Shown: positions 22,900-34,570, counted from the stretch's first letter. The stretch: 64,000 nt of DNA from Nemertoderma westbladi (GCA_032718475.1 JAUCBJ010001616.1:62001-126000), one strand, 5' to 3'. The notes: a model not told the origin generated them from the sequence alone. Numbers and translations: made by a program.

Positions 22900-22911
22900 A
22901 TGATGAATACT

Positions 22912-23470
22912 ACTACAGTACGAATATGTAATATATGTATCATATTTGGTAACAATTATTATTGGTACGATTATAGTACAAATTTTACTATCATTAGTGA
23001 TGCTAAATAAAGCCGCTGGGTGCATTATTGCCCCCAGGTAGTAATAGGGTCAGAGTAAAACGCAGATCCGGATCCAGATTCTACATTTAACATTGTCCCT
23101 ACGGACGTCGATTTTTTTTACATTTTTATAACTCCCAAAAATAAAACTATAACCTTCTAATACTATAACTATAACCGATAACCGTTCTATTGACTTTAGT
23201 TTATTGTTTTGGTTAAAATAACGTGCCACTGTAACCTGTTCCTTTCCCATAATTGATAATTTTGGAATCCGGATCCGCATTTTACACCTACCCATAATAA
23301 TATCTAAAATGGTATACAAATGTACAGTACAATATATATAGGCCTACTGAACTATATAATTTTGTTGACAAGCTGGCACAGCATTCTTAAAATCCAGCTG
23401 CAATGCAGCATGCCGATCCTAGTAGTAGTAGAACTATATATATATAAACATAGAATTTAACCTTTACTGT
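22912..23470. other. Intron of the antisense piggyBac relic
   Basis: Non-coding apart from the small LINE-B tail insertion at 23359-23430. The donor of the piggyBac intron on the minus strand is read as AAG|GTTAAT at about 23471/23470. Confidence 0.5.
23359..23430 (+). mobile_element. 72-bp LINE-B 3'-end insertion with 10-bp TSD
   Basis: Only the last 72 bp of LINE-B (TTGACAAGCTGGCACAGCAT to the (TAG)n tail) are present, flanked by GAACTATATA at 23349-23358 and again at 23431-23440. A direct repeat at both borders of so short a fragment indicates a genuine, extremely 5'-truncated retrotransposition. Confidence 0.88.
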
Positions 23471-24390
23471 ACTTATAATTAACCTTATAGCCAAAACGAA
23501 TAGGGTTGCCACGAATAAACTGTTTGCAGGAGTGACGTCCAAAATATGGTACCATACTTTCATCAATTGACAGCTTCTCATGAACTATACCAAATTGTTG
23601 TAACTGTTGATTTAGTACTGTAGATCATACAATGGAGAAACTTTCGCCATCTTATTTGAACCGAGATTATTGTTGTCAATAACATGAAGTGCAGTTTTTA
23701 TTGTCTGAAATTTGCTTCTACTCATAGCAGTAGCAACAATATCGCAGCTCAAGTCTTCAGCTTTGGACCAATAACAGCGTTCATTCGGTCTAATATTATA
23801 TCCCGAAAGAAGAATAATACCAATAAACTTCAGAAATTCAGTTTCAGTCAGCACAAAATTCACATTACCAGCACGTTGCGCATACTCCTGGGAATTCTTA
23901 ACAAAATTTCAACAATTTCTTGGCTAAAAATAATTCGAAACATCCCCAATTCATCCAAAGTCTGAAGATTGTTATACTTCGTTAGTAACTTAGATGAATT
24001 CCGGAGAAATTCGCTTCCCTTAGAACTTTTTGGTGCTTCACCCAATTCTCTTTTACGCCATTTTGGCAATAATTTCTCAATTTTCCGCTTTTTTGATTTA
24101 GTGCTCTCCACCCTTTCTGGCCCAATATCACATTCCTCGACTGCCTCATCTATGTCTGGATTGGTATGGACTTCGAGTTCAGCTGCAACTTCGGGAGGTA
24201 AACCCTCTGCAACCAAAAAATCATCGTCATCGATGTTTTCATTGTCACTATCATTACCTCCAATAGGCGGCCCAATCATTACAATGTCTACTAACTCCAT
24301 ATGACTCGGATCCACAGCCTCCTCAATGGCATCGGCCATTTTTATGAAACCAATACGTTTCCCACTCCCATAAAAGCATGATGTATTCAT
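23471..24390 (-). pseudogene. piggyBac-type gene relic, N-terminal block
   Basis: On the minus strand 24390-23920 encodes an acidic N-terminus (NDSDNENIDDDDFLVAEG) and a basic linker, followed by LGMFRIIFSQEIVE. After a frameshift near 23905 it continues NSQEYAQRAGN, FLKFIGIILLSGYN and ATAMSRSKFQTIKTALH. A further shift near 23630 gives [20 protein letters not shown], which includes the first catalytic Asp, and [11 protein letters not shown]. This is the first half of a piggyBac-family DDE protein, which normally cuts and pastes at TTAA. The block ends at a plausible splice donor. No CCC-type terminal repeat with TTAA was found around 16.3-24.4 kb, so it may be a domesticated-gene relic rather than an element. 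Confidence 0.85.
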
Positions 24391-24687
24391 GTTCTGTTTA
24401 TAAAAATCGATAAAACACAGTCAATTTTGGAAGAATCTTAGCTGTATTCAGTACTTAGTATTCTAAAACTTTACAGTTCAGCATTAGGTACATTAGTAGG
24501 CCTATACCGGTAACTTTTGTACTGTACCTATAACAGACTCAATTCTTACAGCACAAATGGGAGTGTGCCAGTGTTTTCATATATAAAATGGGTGTGTGGG
24601 GGTTAATTATCATATATTGTATGATGGAATCGAAGTTTGGGATTGGCCAATTTCACATGATGTCATAATTGCCATATCCCATATACT

Positions 24688-25065
24688 GCCCAATGACTAC
24701 AAATGTAGTCATTGGCAAAAAGTGCATTTTCAAATAGGAAATAACCAATAGCTATATTTTTTTAAATCAAATAATGATAAAATACATATTTATCATTATG
24801 ATTTATGCCAAAACAAATATTTTTTGCTATTTTATATTTTAACAATTTTTCATTACAAAAGGGCCTCATTTTTGGCAAAAAACGAAAATTTCGAACCAAA
24901 AAAATAAATAAATTAAAAAATAAAAAAATAAAATTTTTGGTTAGAATCCTTCTCAAACATGTCAAAAACACAGAAGAAACACAATGACGTTAAAAAGTCC
25001 CTACATTATGTAAAACTCATGTTGCTTTGCATTAAATGATCTTTCTACAAATGTAGTCATTGGGC
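24688..25065. mobile_element. 378-bp MITE with perfect 21-bp TIRs
   Basis: GCCCAATGACTACAAATGTAG at 24688-24708 is the exact reverse complement of 25045-25065. The left end continues into GTCATTGG, so it also forms a local hairpin. The interior is AT-rich and non-coding. A similar single end occurs at about 15792-15811. No convincing target duplication is visible, although TTAA follows the right end. Confidence 0.8.
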
Positions 25066-25639
25066 TTAACTGGGTTAATGGCATTTGGAGAATATCTCTA
25101 CTTGTTACTGCGTGGGTTAACGATTGAGTCGTTTAGTCGAACGATTAGTCAACTGTCTTACATTCTAATTCATTTCTATCAAAACTACTTTCATACTATT
25201 TTTGGTAGCAGATATGATAACCACGAGAACCTTGTGATGCAAATAGTTTGGTTTGCACTGGTTCTGTGGACAGCAGCCCCCATGCAAATTCAAGTGATAC
25301 CAATCCAATGGATGAGAATCTACATTCTGTAATATCATTCATTATCTGATAGCGTTTTAATGTATGACCCCGCCACCCAGCTCTGAGGAATCATTTGAAT
25401 AGCCGGCATCCACTGTCTAGTAATTATATAAAATCCTTGTCTGGCCATAATTGGTTTACTGGAAGTATCATCGAAGCGGTTATTAAATATTTTTATGAAA
25501 ACTACAAAGGTAAAGCTAGAGTTTTCAATAGGCATTTCTTTGAAGCAATCGAGTGGACCCAAAGAAGCTACTCCAGTAGTTCCAGCCCTAGGTCATCACA
25601 CCAAATCACCCTCCACAGTCATCACACCAAAATAGTGGG

Positions 25640-28235
25640 AGTGACAACCTTTGTGTAGGGGCTAAGACAGGAATGGAGGGGGCAATCCATGCTTTTAGGG
25701 AATTGCTTGCTGATAACAGGGGGACTGGATGGGGGATGTTGATGATTGATGCTCAAAACGCCTTCAACGCTGTAATCTGTAACTGGGGTGTGGAATGCTC
25801 GCATTCTCTGGCCATCATGTAGCCGCTGTTTGTTTAATAATGGTAATCCACCACTAATAGTGTGGGGAACTGTTGTGATCTTGTTTTCCAAGGAGGGAGC
25901 AACACAGGGTGATCCATTATCAATGAACTTTAATGCATGCTCTGTGCTACCTCTTATTAAGCTCTTACAACAATCGGATACCATACAGATATGGTATGAT
26001 GATAATTCTTCAGAAGGGGCCAGCTTGAAGCCAAAAAAATTTAGTGGCTAGTCAAAATTATAGAACTGGGACCATCCTATGGCTACTTCCCAGGGCCAGA
26101 AAAGTCTTTCATCATCATCATCAATGAGTGTGACTGCCAGGCTGCACAGGAGATCTTCTCCAATTATGTGGTTACAGTGGTTTGCAGCCACAGGTTCCAC
26201 AGGTTCATTGGTGGGAAGCAGGAAGAAACTGAGTATGTAAGGGCAAAAGTTAATTGCTGGATTGATGGGGTTAAGCGACTCGCTGAGATGGGTTCGATCG
26301 GTGCACCGGCACCGGTATTGCCGGTGTTTGGCACCACCGGCACCGGCACCTGCACCGGCAAAAACATTGCCGGTGCCGGTGTTTTTTTAAATTATTTGCT
26401 GCTGTTCAAATTGAAGCCTACTACAGTACCGGTACTGCAGACAGTCTGGCTAAGCTATCGGTCAGCTATAAGGCTATAGCTGTCTGACTGTCTACCGGTA
26501 CTGGACTGGTCTAGCAGTCTAGTGATAGTCAGATAGTGGCTGAGTGGTAGTGTAGTGCAGTAGTTTGTGATTGTGATGATATACGGTACTGTCAGGGTCA
26601 GCGGTCAGCCTGTCCTGTATTAGTGTTATACTGTTATATTATATTTATTCTGTTGATGTTATTATAAGCTCAGAAGCTTAAGCTATATCAGTCTGTCAGT
26701 ATATAGCCTGATAGCTGTATACAGGTATAGGTCAGTATGCTGGTAGGTACTGTTACCGGTAGCGGTAGGCCTACTTTTACTCATTTGTTTGTCTTTGTGT
26801 GCCTATATTGCTATAGGCCTATACAACAGATATATCAGTAGGCTTATGACTGTATGATATTGCTGTGGCAGCTGGTACTCCAAGATATATCATATATTAT
26901 TGTATATTACATGTCAGAATTTTTCTTTCAGAATTTCAAATAGAATTACGCCAATTGCTAAACATTTAAAAACACCGGCACCGGCACCGGCATTTACAAT
27001 GTTACACCGGCACCGGCACCGGCAAAATTTTGGCACCGATCTAACCCTATTTATCAGCATTATTGAAGTCACTTCTGAGCGAATGGTGGTACCTACAGTG
27101 AGTCACGCCTGATTGTTCTTTTTATTTTGCTCCACTGGAGCAGGCCATTCTAGACAATTTTTTACCAACAGTCACCAATGCACCTGTTGGTCCCCTTGAT
27201 CGACAACTCTACTCCCTTCCAGCACGAAAAGGAGGACTGGGTATACCTAATCCAACACAAACATGCAGGCTCGCAAGTAAGTCTTCTAAAGAAGGCACTA
27301 CTGTTGTGCAAGATGCAATCTCAGTCGACATCCTTACTCCACTCACGCCCATGAGCTAACATTAAAAGAAGCACAGGCTGAAAGACGACAGGTACAACGT
27401 AAATGTTATGAACAGTCATATAATGAGATAATATCAAACTTCTGAACATCACATCGTGAGAAAGCTAGGGCAGTGGAACTTGCAGTAGATGGCCTCGGTT
27501 TGGCTAGCAGTTCTGCCAATTGAGCACCAACAGTTCAATCTCTCATGTATCATGACCAACTCGCCTTGCGATATAGTCTGCCTATGGACTCTTTACATCA
27601 AGTTGTGATGGTGATGGTTATAGTGGGCCTTTCTCCTTAGACCATGCCCTGAATTGCAAATCAGATGGGGTTGTAGTGCAGTGGCACAATGAGGTCGGAG
27701 ATGCTCATGGGGACCTTGCTGCATTAGCATACACAGAAAAACGGCAGAACCAGTGGTTAGGGAGGCAATTTTGAAAATGGGGACCCAGAATTAAGGGCAG
27801 ATTTGCAGATCCGTGGAGTGTGGCAGCCACAGACAGAAGCATTGCTTGATTTTAAGATGAACCTTGATGCCAGAACATACATTGGCCGCAGTACAGCTGC
27901 AGTTCTTGCAAAATCAGAAGAAATAAAATGGAAATGCAAAATGCAAATGAAAAATAGAAATGCTCATGAAAAAAGGAGGGCTTCCTTTACCATGGTGTAC
28001 TCGATAGATGGTGTTGATGGAAGAGAGGCACAAAGATTTCTAAAGAATCTTGGGTGTCGACTGGTTACAAAGTGGGGCAAAGGCTATGGGGAGGTTATGG
28101 GATGGGTAGGGCACAACTTCAATTCACAATTATTCGGGCTACAGGTCACTCATTGACTTAACGGGTTGAGATCCAAATGGCGAAGTGGTTTAGGACTAGA
28201 GGATGCAGTAGGGATGAGACTATCAATGAAGTAAT
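25640..28235 (+). mobile_element. LINE with RT and REL-type C-terminus, degenerate, split by a MITE
   Basis: Scattered frames encode GAKTGMEGAIHAFRELLADN, MLMIDAQNAFNAV (RT Asp block), KEGATQGDPLSMN, IWYDDN (usually YADD) and GPSYGYFPGPEKS, then KVNCWIDGVKRLAEM to about 26288. After the MITE the sequence resumes with LSALLKSLLSEWWYL (27050 on), LEQAILDNFLPTV, PARKGGLGIPNPTQTCRLAS, then 27780-28235 with RADLQIRGVWQPQTEALLDF and WGKGYGEVMGWV. The order matches the same broad LINE group as 18841-19935 but a different, AT-richer subfamily. Stops and frameshifts are frequent. Confidence 0.8.
26289..27049. mobile_element. MITE with CCGGCA-repeat inverted ends
   Basis: The left end GGGTTCGATCGGTGC and right end (reverse complement GGGTTAGATCGGTGC) are inverted. 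Both continue into clusters of CCGGCA/TGCCGG units and then GTTTTT-AAAT. The interior (26380-26965) is AT-rich with many TATAGGCCTA-like words and no coding capacity. It interrupts a LINE between RLAEM and LSALLKS, which sets the borders to within a few bases. I found no clear target duplication. Confidence 0.8.
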
Positions 28236-28690
28236 TCCGGCTTGGTAATTCATTTAAAAGGGTTTCTGAAGTAATGGCATACTGCACTGAAGCAGTCACT
28301 AACTTAATAACTATTGAATTAATTTATGCGAACCTATATATTTAAATAATTTATGTGTATATCTGCTTATTATTAACATAATAAAATGCTCACAGTAATA
28401 TGGGACTGGTTAGTTTATGCAAGTGAACTTTAAACTTTTTATTAATAATTTCCACAAGATGCACAAGATAATACTGTTTAAAGCATATAAGTATAATTTA
28501 GATATGATTTTAGGTATGATTTAGAGTTCGATAACAGGAAAATAACAATAACAACATATTATAAAATAAATACAATACAATTTGTGGTTGGTGGCTGACA
28601 CAGGAGATCCTATTAATTCAGCCACCAAAACAACTACAGTTACACTTACTTATGAAATAAATGGTGCATCCTAAATGGATGAACGTTAGT
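28236..28690. other. AT-rich intronic stretch
   Basis: No gene, domain or repeat recognised between the preceding LINE remnant and the LINE-A copy. Confidence 0.5.
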
Positions 28691-31400
28691 AACAAGCAGT
28701 AAGAAACTTGGTCAATGCATCAATTGGAGGAGTAGGAATTCTGCTAAGCCCATTTGCACTTAAGACCCTAAACAACATCAAATCTATAAATTCCAGGGTT
28801 ATGATCGCAACATTTGATGGGAATCCCAAGACAACAGTTATATGTTGCTACAGACATACCAATGCCTCAGAGCCAAAACAAGCAGTCAAGTTTTATGAAG
28901 ATCTGACTGGACTTATAAAGGACATTCCGAAACACAATGTTAAAGTCATTGTTGGTGACCTGAATGTGCAAATTAGCCCAGAAGACATCAAGGGTTACAC
29001 TTATAACACCAGTTCTAACAGAAATGGGTACTTACTTTTAGACCTAATGGAAGAATGTGAATTGATACAAACAAACAACACATTCGAAAAGAGTAAGGGG
29101 AAGCTATGGACCTTTCATTACCCTAATGGAACCAAAGCACAACTGGATTACATCCTTATAAACAAAAAGTGGATAAACAGCATGATCAACTGCGAGGCAT
29201 ACAGCTCGTTGAACCTAATTGGTTCAGGCCACAGAATTGTGACTGCAGAGAGCCAGACAGTTTGAGAGCCAGCAAACACAGGTCAAGCAAGCAAATTAAC
29301 TATGACTGGAAAAAACTCAGAACTGACAATGCAGTAAAGGATGCTTACACAATAGAAGTTCAAAACCGCTTTGAAGCACTTCAGTCAATGGATGAAGACC
29401 AATTCAATATACCAGAATATAATAACAGCCCACAAGGAATCAGCTAAGAGGCATATCCCCCAGAAACCCAAAGGAAAACATGCCATGGCAAAACTCTGAG
29501 GTTGCTTGTAAGAGAGAAGATCTTAAGATAGCCTACAAAGTTAAAACCGAACAACCAACAACCGAAAACATTAACAAGGTTGAGAAAGATAGGACGATCT
29601 TAAATTGGCCTACAACATCAGCCAGGAAAAGTACATACAGGATAAAACTGAAGCAATTATAACTGCTCACATACAGCAACAATCAAGACTTACCTGGCAA
29701 ACTGTACATGAGGTATCTGGTCGGAAAAGTTGTGCAATGGGGCGCCTCAAAGCCGATAGTCCTGAAGAATGTGTTTGGAAGTGGAAAAATCACTTCAGCA
29801 ACTTGTTTGGGCAGCCACCAAACCCAAACATCGAGATCAGCCCTACAAGGAAAATATATGACAAGATACTACCTATAGAAACAGGGGACTTCACACCTGC
29901 TGAACTCCAAAGAAGCATTATTAAAAGCATGTCCAATAATAAAGTGAGTGGATTAGATGAAATCCCAATGGAGGTATGGAAAACAGGAGTGCTAAACAGA
30001 CCATTATTGAATGTTTGCAACCAGATGTTAAAAGGGGAAAAGCCACCACCAATATGAACTAAAGGTCAACTAAATAAAGCCTCTCCCCAAGAAAGGAGAC
30101 CTTGGTATACCAACAAACTATCGTGGGATCTGTCTGCTTGTGGTAGCTGCCAAAATATACAATAAAATGATTCTATATAGGATAAGGCCTCACATAGAGA
30201 AACTACTGCGTAAGAGCCAAAACGGATTTCGACCAAATAGATCAACAATAGCTCAGATTCTTGCACGAAGGAGACTGGTTGAAGGAATTAAGTCAAAGAA
30301 TATCCCCGCAGTCATGAATTTTGTGAACTTCAAGAAGGCATTCGACTCCATCCATAGGGGTAAAATGCTTGAATTCCTAAGAGCTTATGGAATACCAGAA
30401 GTAATTGTCGCTGGCATTGGATTATTATACTGTGACACAGAAGCTCAGGTACTCTCACCAGATGGTGTAACTGAATTCTTCTCAATCGTGGCTGGCGCAA
30501 TGCAAGGTGACACAATAGCACCATTACTATTTGTAATTGTGCTGGATTACTCCATGAGGACGGCCACAAAGGGTGAAGATCTGGGATTCACAATTCAAGA
30601 ATGCAGAAGTAGTAGATATCCGGCAACTACAGTCACAGACCCCGACTTTGCAGATGACATCACCCTGCTCTCTAATATGCTAGCAGATGCACAGCTTCTA
30701 CTAAATAAAGTGGAGAGGGCTGCTAAGGAGGTTGGATTGCATATAAATGCTACCAAGACCGAATTCATGACCTTTAATGTTGATGGAAACTTGACACCCA
30801 TTGATAATAATCAACTAAGAAAGGTCGACGACTTCCAGTACCTTGGATCATGGATAGAGAGTAGCAAAAATGACATAGAAGTTAGGGAAGCAAAGGCTTG
30901 GGTAGCTCTATCAAAAATGGATACTAACTGGAAATCAAATCTCTCCAGGCACCTGAAGACTAAGTTATTTTGAGCCACAGTGGAAAGTGTATTTTAATAC
31001 GGGGGTGAGACCTGGACACTGACTAAATCACTTGAACAACGAATTGATGGTTGCTACACAAGACTACTAAGGGCAGCCCTAAACATCAGCTGGAGTCAAC
31101 AAATGATAAACGCCGAGCTTTATGGTACAATACCACCTGTATCAACCACCCTCCGTGAATGCAGATTAAGATTCAGTGGGCACTGCTGGCGAAGCAAAGA
31201 TGAGGTCATACCAGATCTACTTTTCTGGAAACCAACTCATGGAAAGCATAGTTGTGGACGACCAGCCATAACATATATAGATCAACTTGAAAGGGATACT
31301 GAACTTGGGAGAAACGAAATTACGACAACTATATTAAAATGTAGTAAATTGTTCCAGATGATTGGTGAAACTTGGAATATTTACTGTTCACGCACACAAA
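28690..31400 (+). mobile_element. LINE-A copy, longest but inactive
   Basis: Endonuclease 28700-29265: MIATFDGNPKTTVICC, VIVGDLNVQISPEDIKG, QLDYILINKKW, then GSGHRIVTA where the usual SDH has lost its Asp; it ends in a premature stop at 29263-29265. The linker (29270-29700) is in several frames. RT pieces at 29605-30057 and 30140-30973 carry NKVSGLDEIPMEVWKTG, NGFRPNRSTIAQILARRR, FKKAFDSIHRGKML, GAMQGDTIAPLLFVIVLDY and DFADDITLL (about 30646). The C-terminal module 31000-31400 has RIDGCYTRLLRAALNISW and LRFSGHCWRSKDE. It is the reference for all LINE-A fragments in the window. It lies sense within intron 2 of channel copy A. Confidence 0.9.
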
Positions 31401-31479
31401 GTGAATTTCTTACTCTAAAACAATTTTGGGACTGCGAATTTCTAGTTTCAAACTTAAGGATAACTGAATCAGATGTGGT

Positions 31480-31870
31480 CAAGGAGGCCAGTATACCTCA
31501 ATTTTTGCTTATTTTATTGTTTATTCGAAAAATTTGATGTTTCCAGTTTAATTTTTCATATATAATAACACCTAAAACTTTAGCATGTTGAACACGTACT
31601 AATTCAATGTTGTTAATGGATAGAGGGTGTGATAATAAAGTGGATTTATTACCAGGTTGGAAAATTATATAGTTAGTTTTTTTAAATATTTAGTGACAAT
31701 CCATTATTAGCACAAAACCATGTATTGAGTTTAGCTAATTCGATATTTGCATTTTCAATCAATTTAGTACTGTCACAGTCTGCTAAAACTATATTTGTGT
31801 CATCTGATATCATTGACGTATATCAAAAATAATAGTGTACCCAGGATCGATCCTTGTTAACCCAATATTC
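31480..31870 (-). mobile_element. CR1/Jockey-like LINE RT remnant
   Basis: Minus strand from 31870 reads GSILGTLLFLIYVNDI, then after a gap DDTNIVLADCDSTKLIENAN, LAKLNTWFCANNGLSLN, NYIIFQPGNKSTLLSHPLSI, VRVQHAKVLGVIIYEKLNW. This is the RT palm-thumb of a CR1/Jockey-type LINE. The (F)ADD region has a deletion. It is a short relic near the 3' end of channel intron 2; 31870-32218 after it is AT-rich and empty. Confidence 0.75.
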
Positions 31871-32218
31871 TACATCTACCATATCTAATCTCTTTGTATG
31901 TATTGTTTGCTACATATTGATTCCTATTTGATAAACTTCTGATTCCATTTCAGTGGTGTTCCTTTGGTGCCAAACTGTTCCAGTTTTTTTAATAAAATCT
32001 AATTGTAAGAGCCTAGAATCTTATGTTATCCTACTGCGTCTAAAATATTATTAATTCACTATTTATTAATAGTAAAACCATTAATAAAAAATAACAATAA
32101 CTAAAATACTATTTATTAATAAAAATTATTATTAATTAAAAAATTATGCCAAAAGGTACTGATAGCGGTTAGAATAACTAATAATAGTAACTGGCCATTT
32201 ATTTCTTTATTTTTATAG

Positions 32219-32895
32219 GTTATGGAGAGAATGTACCTGGTTCTGTGTTGGGGCGACAATTTACTATAGTCGTTGCTATATTTGGAATCCCTTTGACGAT
32301 TTATACATTAAACTCGTTCTCTGATATCCACAGATACATGGGGCGAGTCATAAACCTTGTTGTCAACCGAGTAATACCTTCAAGCGTATCACCACGAATA
32401 ATTGCTTCTACATCCGCTCTAGCACATATTGTCTTAAAATTTCTTACTATATTTGTGTTACCGGCGTTTCTATTCACGCGTATGGGTTATGGTTGGACAT
32501 ATGAAATTGCTTATTATACCACATTCATAACCTTCAGTACAATAGGTTTTGGAGACTATATACCACTCGAAGGTGGACTCCAACTCGAGGAGCATCTAGC
32601 ATCGGATTGGCGGCACTATGCAGTGTTATTTTTATTAATGGTTCTGATTCTGGCTGCATTATCCTATTTTTCTTCTCTGGTCAATGCAGTGGCGAGTGGT
32701 AGATGGCGACAGCAAATGGGGCTGCAGTTCCCAAATCATGAGCCAGAGGAAAGCAATGAGGCCAATACTGAGGATGAGCCATGTGAAAGTGTTAGTGGAT
32801 CGATGAATCGTAATATTCAGATTGCTGCAATGGAATTTACTGCTCACCAACAACAGAGTACTCAATCAGTATACATAAACAGTGTACACAATTAG
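32219..32895 (+). CDS. K2P copy A, exon 3 (filter 1, M2, M3, P2, M4, C-terminus)
   Basis: Begins by completing the split glycine: residues 146-151 read TTIGYG, the first selectivity filter. M2 is about 163-180 (TIVVAIFGIPLTIYTL), M3 about 217-237 and P2 STIGFGDYIPL, with filter 258-260. M4 is about 282-307, followed by a 65-residue cytosolic tail rich in Glu/Asn and Gln. The paired filters GYG/GFG with GDYIP after the second are characteristic of K2P channels and closest to TWIK-like members. The stop is TAG at 32893-32895. No AATAAA was seen within 150 bp downstream. Every hallmark residue is intact, so the gene looks functional despite its 17-kb intron. Confidence 0.95.
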
Positions 32896-33194
32896 GGTAC
32901 AGCAAAAGTGAACGTGATAATCAGCAAGATAAATAATGCATAAGTACTTGTTGTTTAAAGTCATATCTTTATTGTTTTTTTAAAACTCCATGCATGGTAA
33001 ATATTGTGTCTGAACAACAATATGTTCATATTTGTCCTGTTGATATTACCATGCAATATATAGATACTATTTTATGTTTGTATGTATTATGAAGCCCAGC
33101 TAGCACTACTCGTTTTATTACTTTCGTTATTTGTAATTATAGATTATAGTGACTAAGTCGTGCAAACCACGACTATGACAGTGGAAATGTGATC

Positions 33195-33550
33195 CTTCCA
33201 GGCTTTCCAATTCTCCCTAGTTGTTGCAATTTCGTTACTCCCAAGTCCATTATAGTATCCCTTTCAAGTTGGTCTATTTATTTCATAGCCAGTCGTCCAC
33301 GGCTACAGTTTCCATGTCTTTTCCATTTTTGCTACTCTCTTTCCATGACCCAAGGTACTGGAAGTCGTCAACCTTCATTAGTTGATTGACATCAACTAAT
33401 GTCGATAACAATCAACTTAGCTGATTGTTATCGATTGTTGTCAAGTTTCAACATTAATATCAAAAGTGATGAATTCGGTCTTGATAACATTTATATGAAA
33501 TCCAACCTCTTTAGAAGCCATCTCTACTTTATTCAATAGAAGCTTTAAAC
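33195..33550 (-). mobile_element. LINE-A 3' fragment
   Basis: The minus strand contains remnants of the region coding for DDFQYLGSWRE and LNATKTEF (compare 30760-30870), with a small internal duplication of ATCAACT/TTGATTG around 33375-33430. It is a short decayed piece between the two channel genes. Confidence 0.65.
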
Positions 33551-33559
33551 GATGACTCA

Positions 33560-33805
33560 TTTAAATTTAAATTACTTACAAGTCATGCGAAAAACTTACA
33601 ATCTCATGTGAATGACTTTCTAAGTCTTGCAAACAACTTACTAACTCGTGCAAACAACTTACTAAGTCGTGCAAAATGATGTAATATTTTGGTTATCTTC
33701 AGAATTGAAAATGAGAAAGTACATTCCCAGGGATTGAACCAGCGTCATATGTACGTTTCGGCCTATCAGGCCTCATCACTAACCAGTTCAGTCACTTCCC
33801 CCTTG
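33560..33805 (-). mobile_element. tRNA-like SINE with tandem-repeat tail
   Basis: On the minus strand, GTGACTGAACTGGTTAGTG and GGTTCAATCCC (about 33730-33742) sit about 50 nt apart like Pol III A and B boxes. Downstream in the same orientation, 33680-33560 is four to five repeats of a roughly 25-bp unit with ACTTACTAAGTCGTGCAAA, a plausible SINE tail. No clean cloverleaf is possible, so it is not called a tRNA gene. Confidence 0.55.
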
Positions 33806-34570
33806 ACAATTACTCTCCCATCTAATCCGCTTTAATAACAAAAAATGTTGATTATCATAAAAACACCTAAAAAACAGCCTGAATGTGTAGGTGCCCGTGA
33901 ATGTGTGTGATCATATTCAGCGATATCTGATATCAGTGATATCAGTTATATAAATGGTGTGAGAACACCGGAATTACCAGTTCCAGGTTTGCACATTAAC
34001 AGATTGTAAAGTAGAGGTGAAAAGAGAGATGGAAATAGTAAGTAGTAAATAAGGCTTCTTAATGAGAACTATAAATATCATATACAACAATAGTAGTATA
34101 TAAATATATATATTTATGTTCAAGTATAATATATGGCAAGAGCTATTTATAGCAAATTCGTTAGCAAAGTGAATTTTATTAGTATTCCATGGATTAATGT
34201 TCTGTCTTTCAAACCCCTGGGATCCACCATCCAGAACATTTTCTCTATAAACATTAATAATGTTGGAATGCATGCAAGGACACGCAGTGGTACCTGAGCT
34301 TCTGTGTCACATAACACTCCAATGCCATCGACTAATCACTATAAGGTTGAAGAATAACTGCATTGTAACTGGGAAATATCGACAGAGACACATTTGTTAA
34401 TGTTTGTAGCTAAAAAATGAGAGCAAATATAAAAATTCTGACTCACCCACCGGTAACCATCCAGGATGTGTTATGTGAAACTATTTCTATTTCAATTTTA
34501 TGCAATCTTATTAAGATTTGTAGAAAAATTGTGAAAAATTGAAAAAATTTACCAGAATAATTCCAGGACA
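33806..34570. other. Intergenic stretch without recognisable gene
   Basis: No domain or long frame of interest. Local TATATA and GATATCA repeats only. Confidence 0.4.

Larger units (their letters stand above)
15119..32218 (+). other. Intron 2 of K2P copy A (17,100 bp)
   Basis: Bounded by GTTAGT at 15119 and TTTTATAG ending at 32218. It contains an antisense piggyBac-type gene relic, four LINE groups, MITEs and foldbacks described separately. 15119-16330 itself is AT-rich with no gene. A lone MITE-type end (CTACATTTGTAGTCATTGGG) at about 15792-15811 resembles the ends of the element at 24688-25065. Confidence 0.85.

Noticed and set aside
16349-24390. A mobile, intact piggyBac element
   Set aside because: No TTAA-flanked CCC...GGG ends surround it, and multiple frameshifts break the protein.
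24762-24987. Lys/Phe-rich 60-69-codon frames on both strands
   Set aside because: Low-complexity AT-rich MITE interior.
33725-33805. Functional tRNA gene
   Set aside because: Pol III-like boxes are present but acceptor and anticodon stems do not pair well, and a repeat tail follows; a SINE is more likely.
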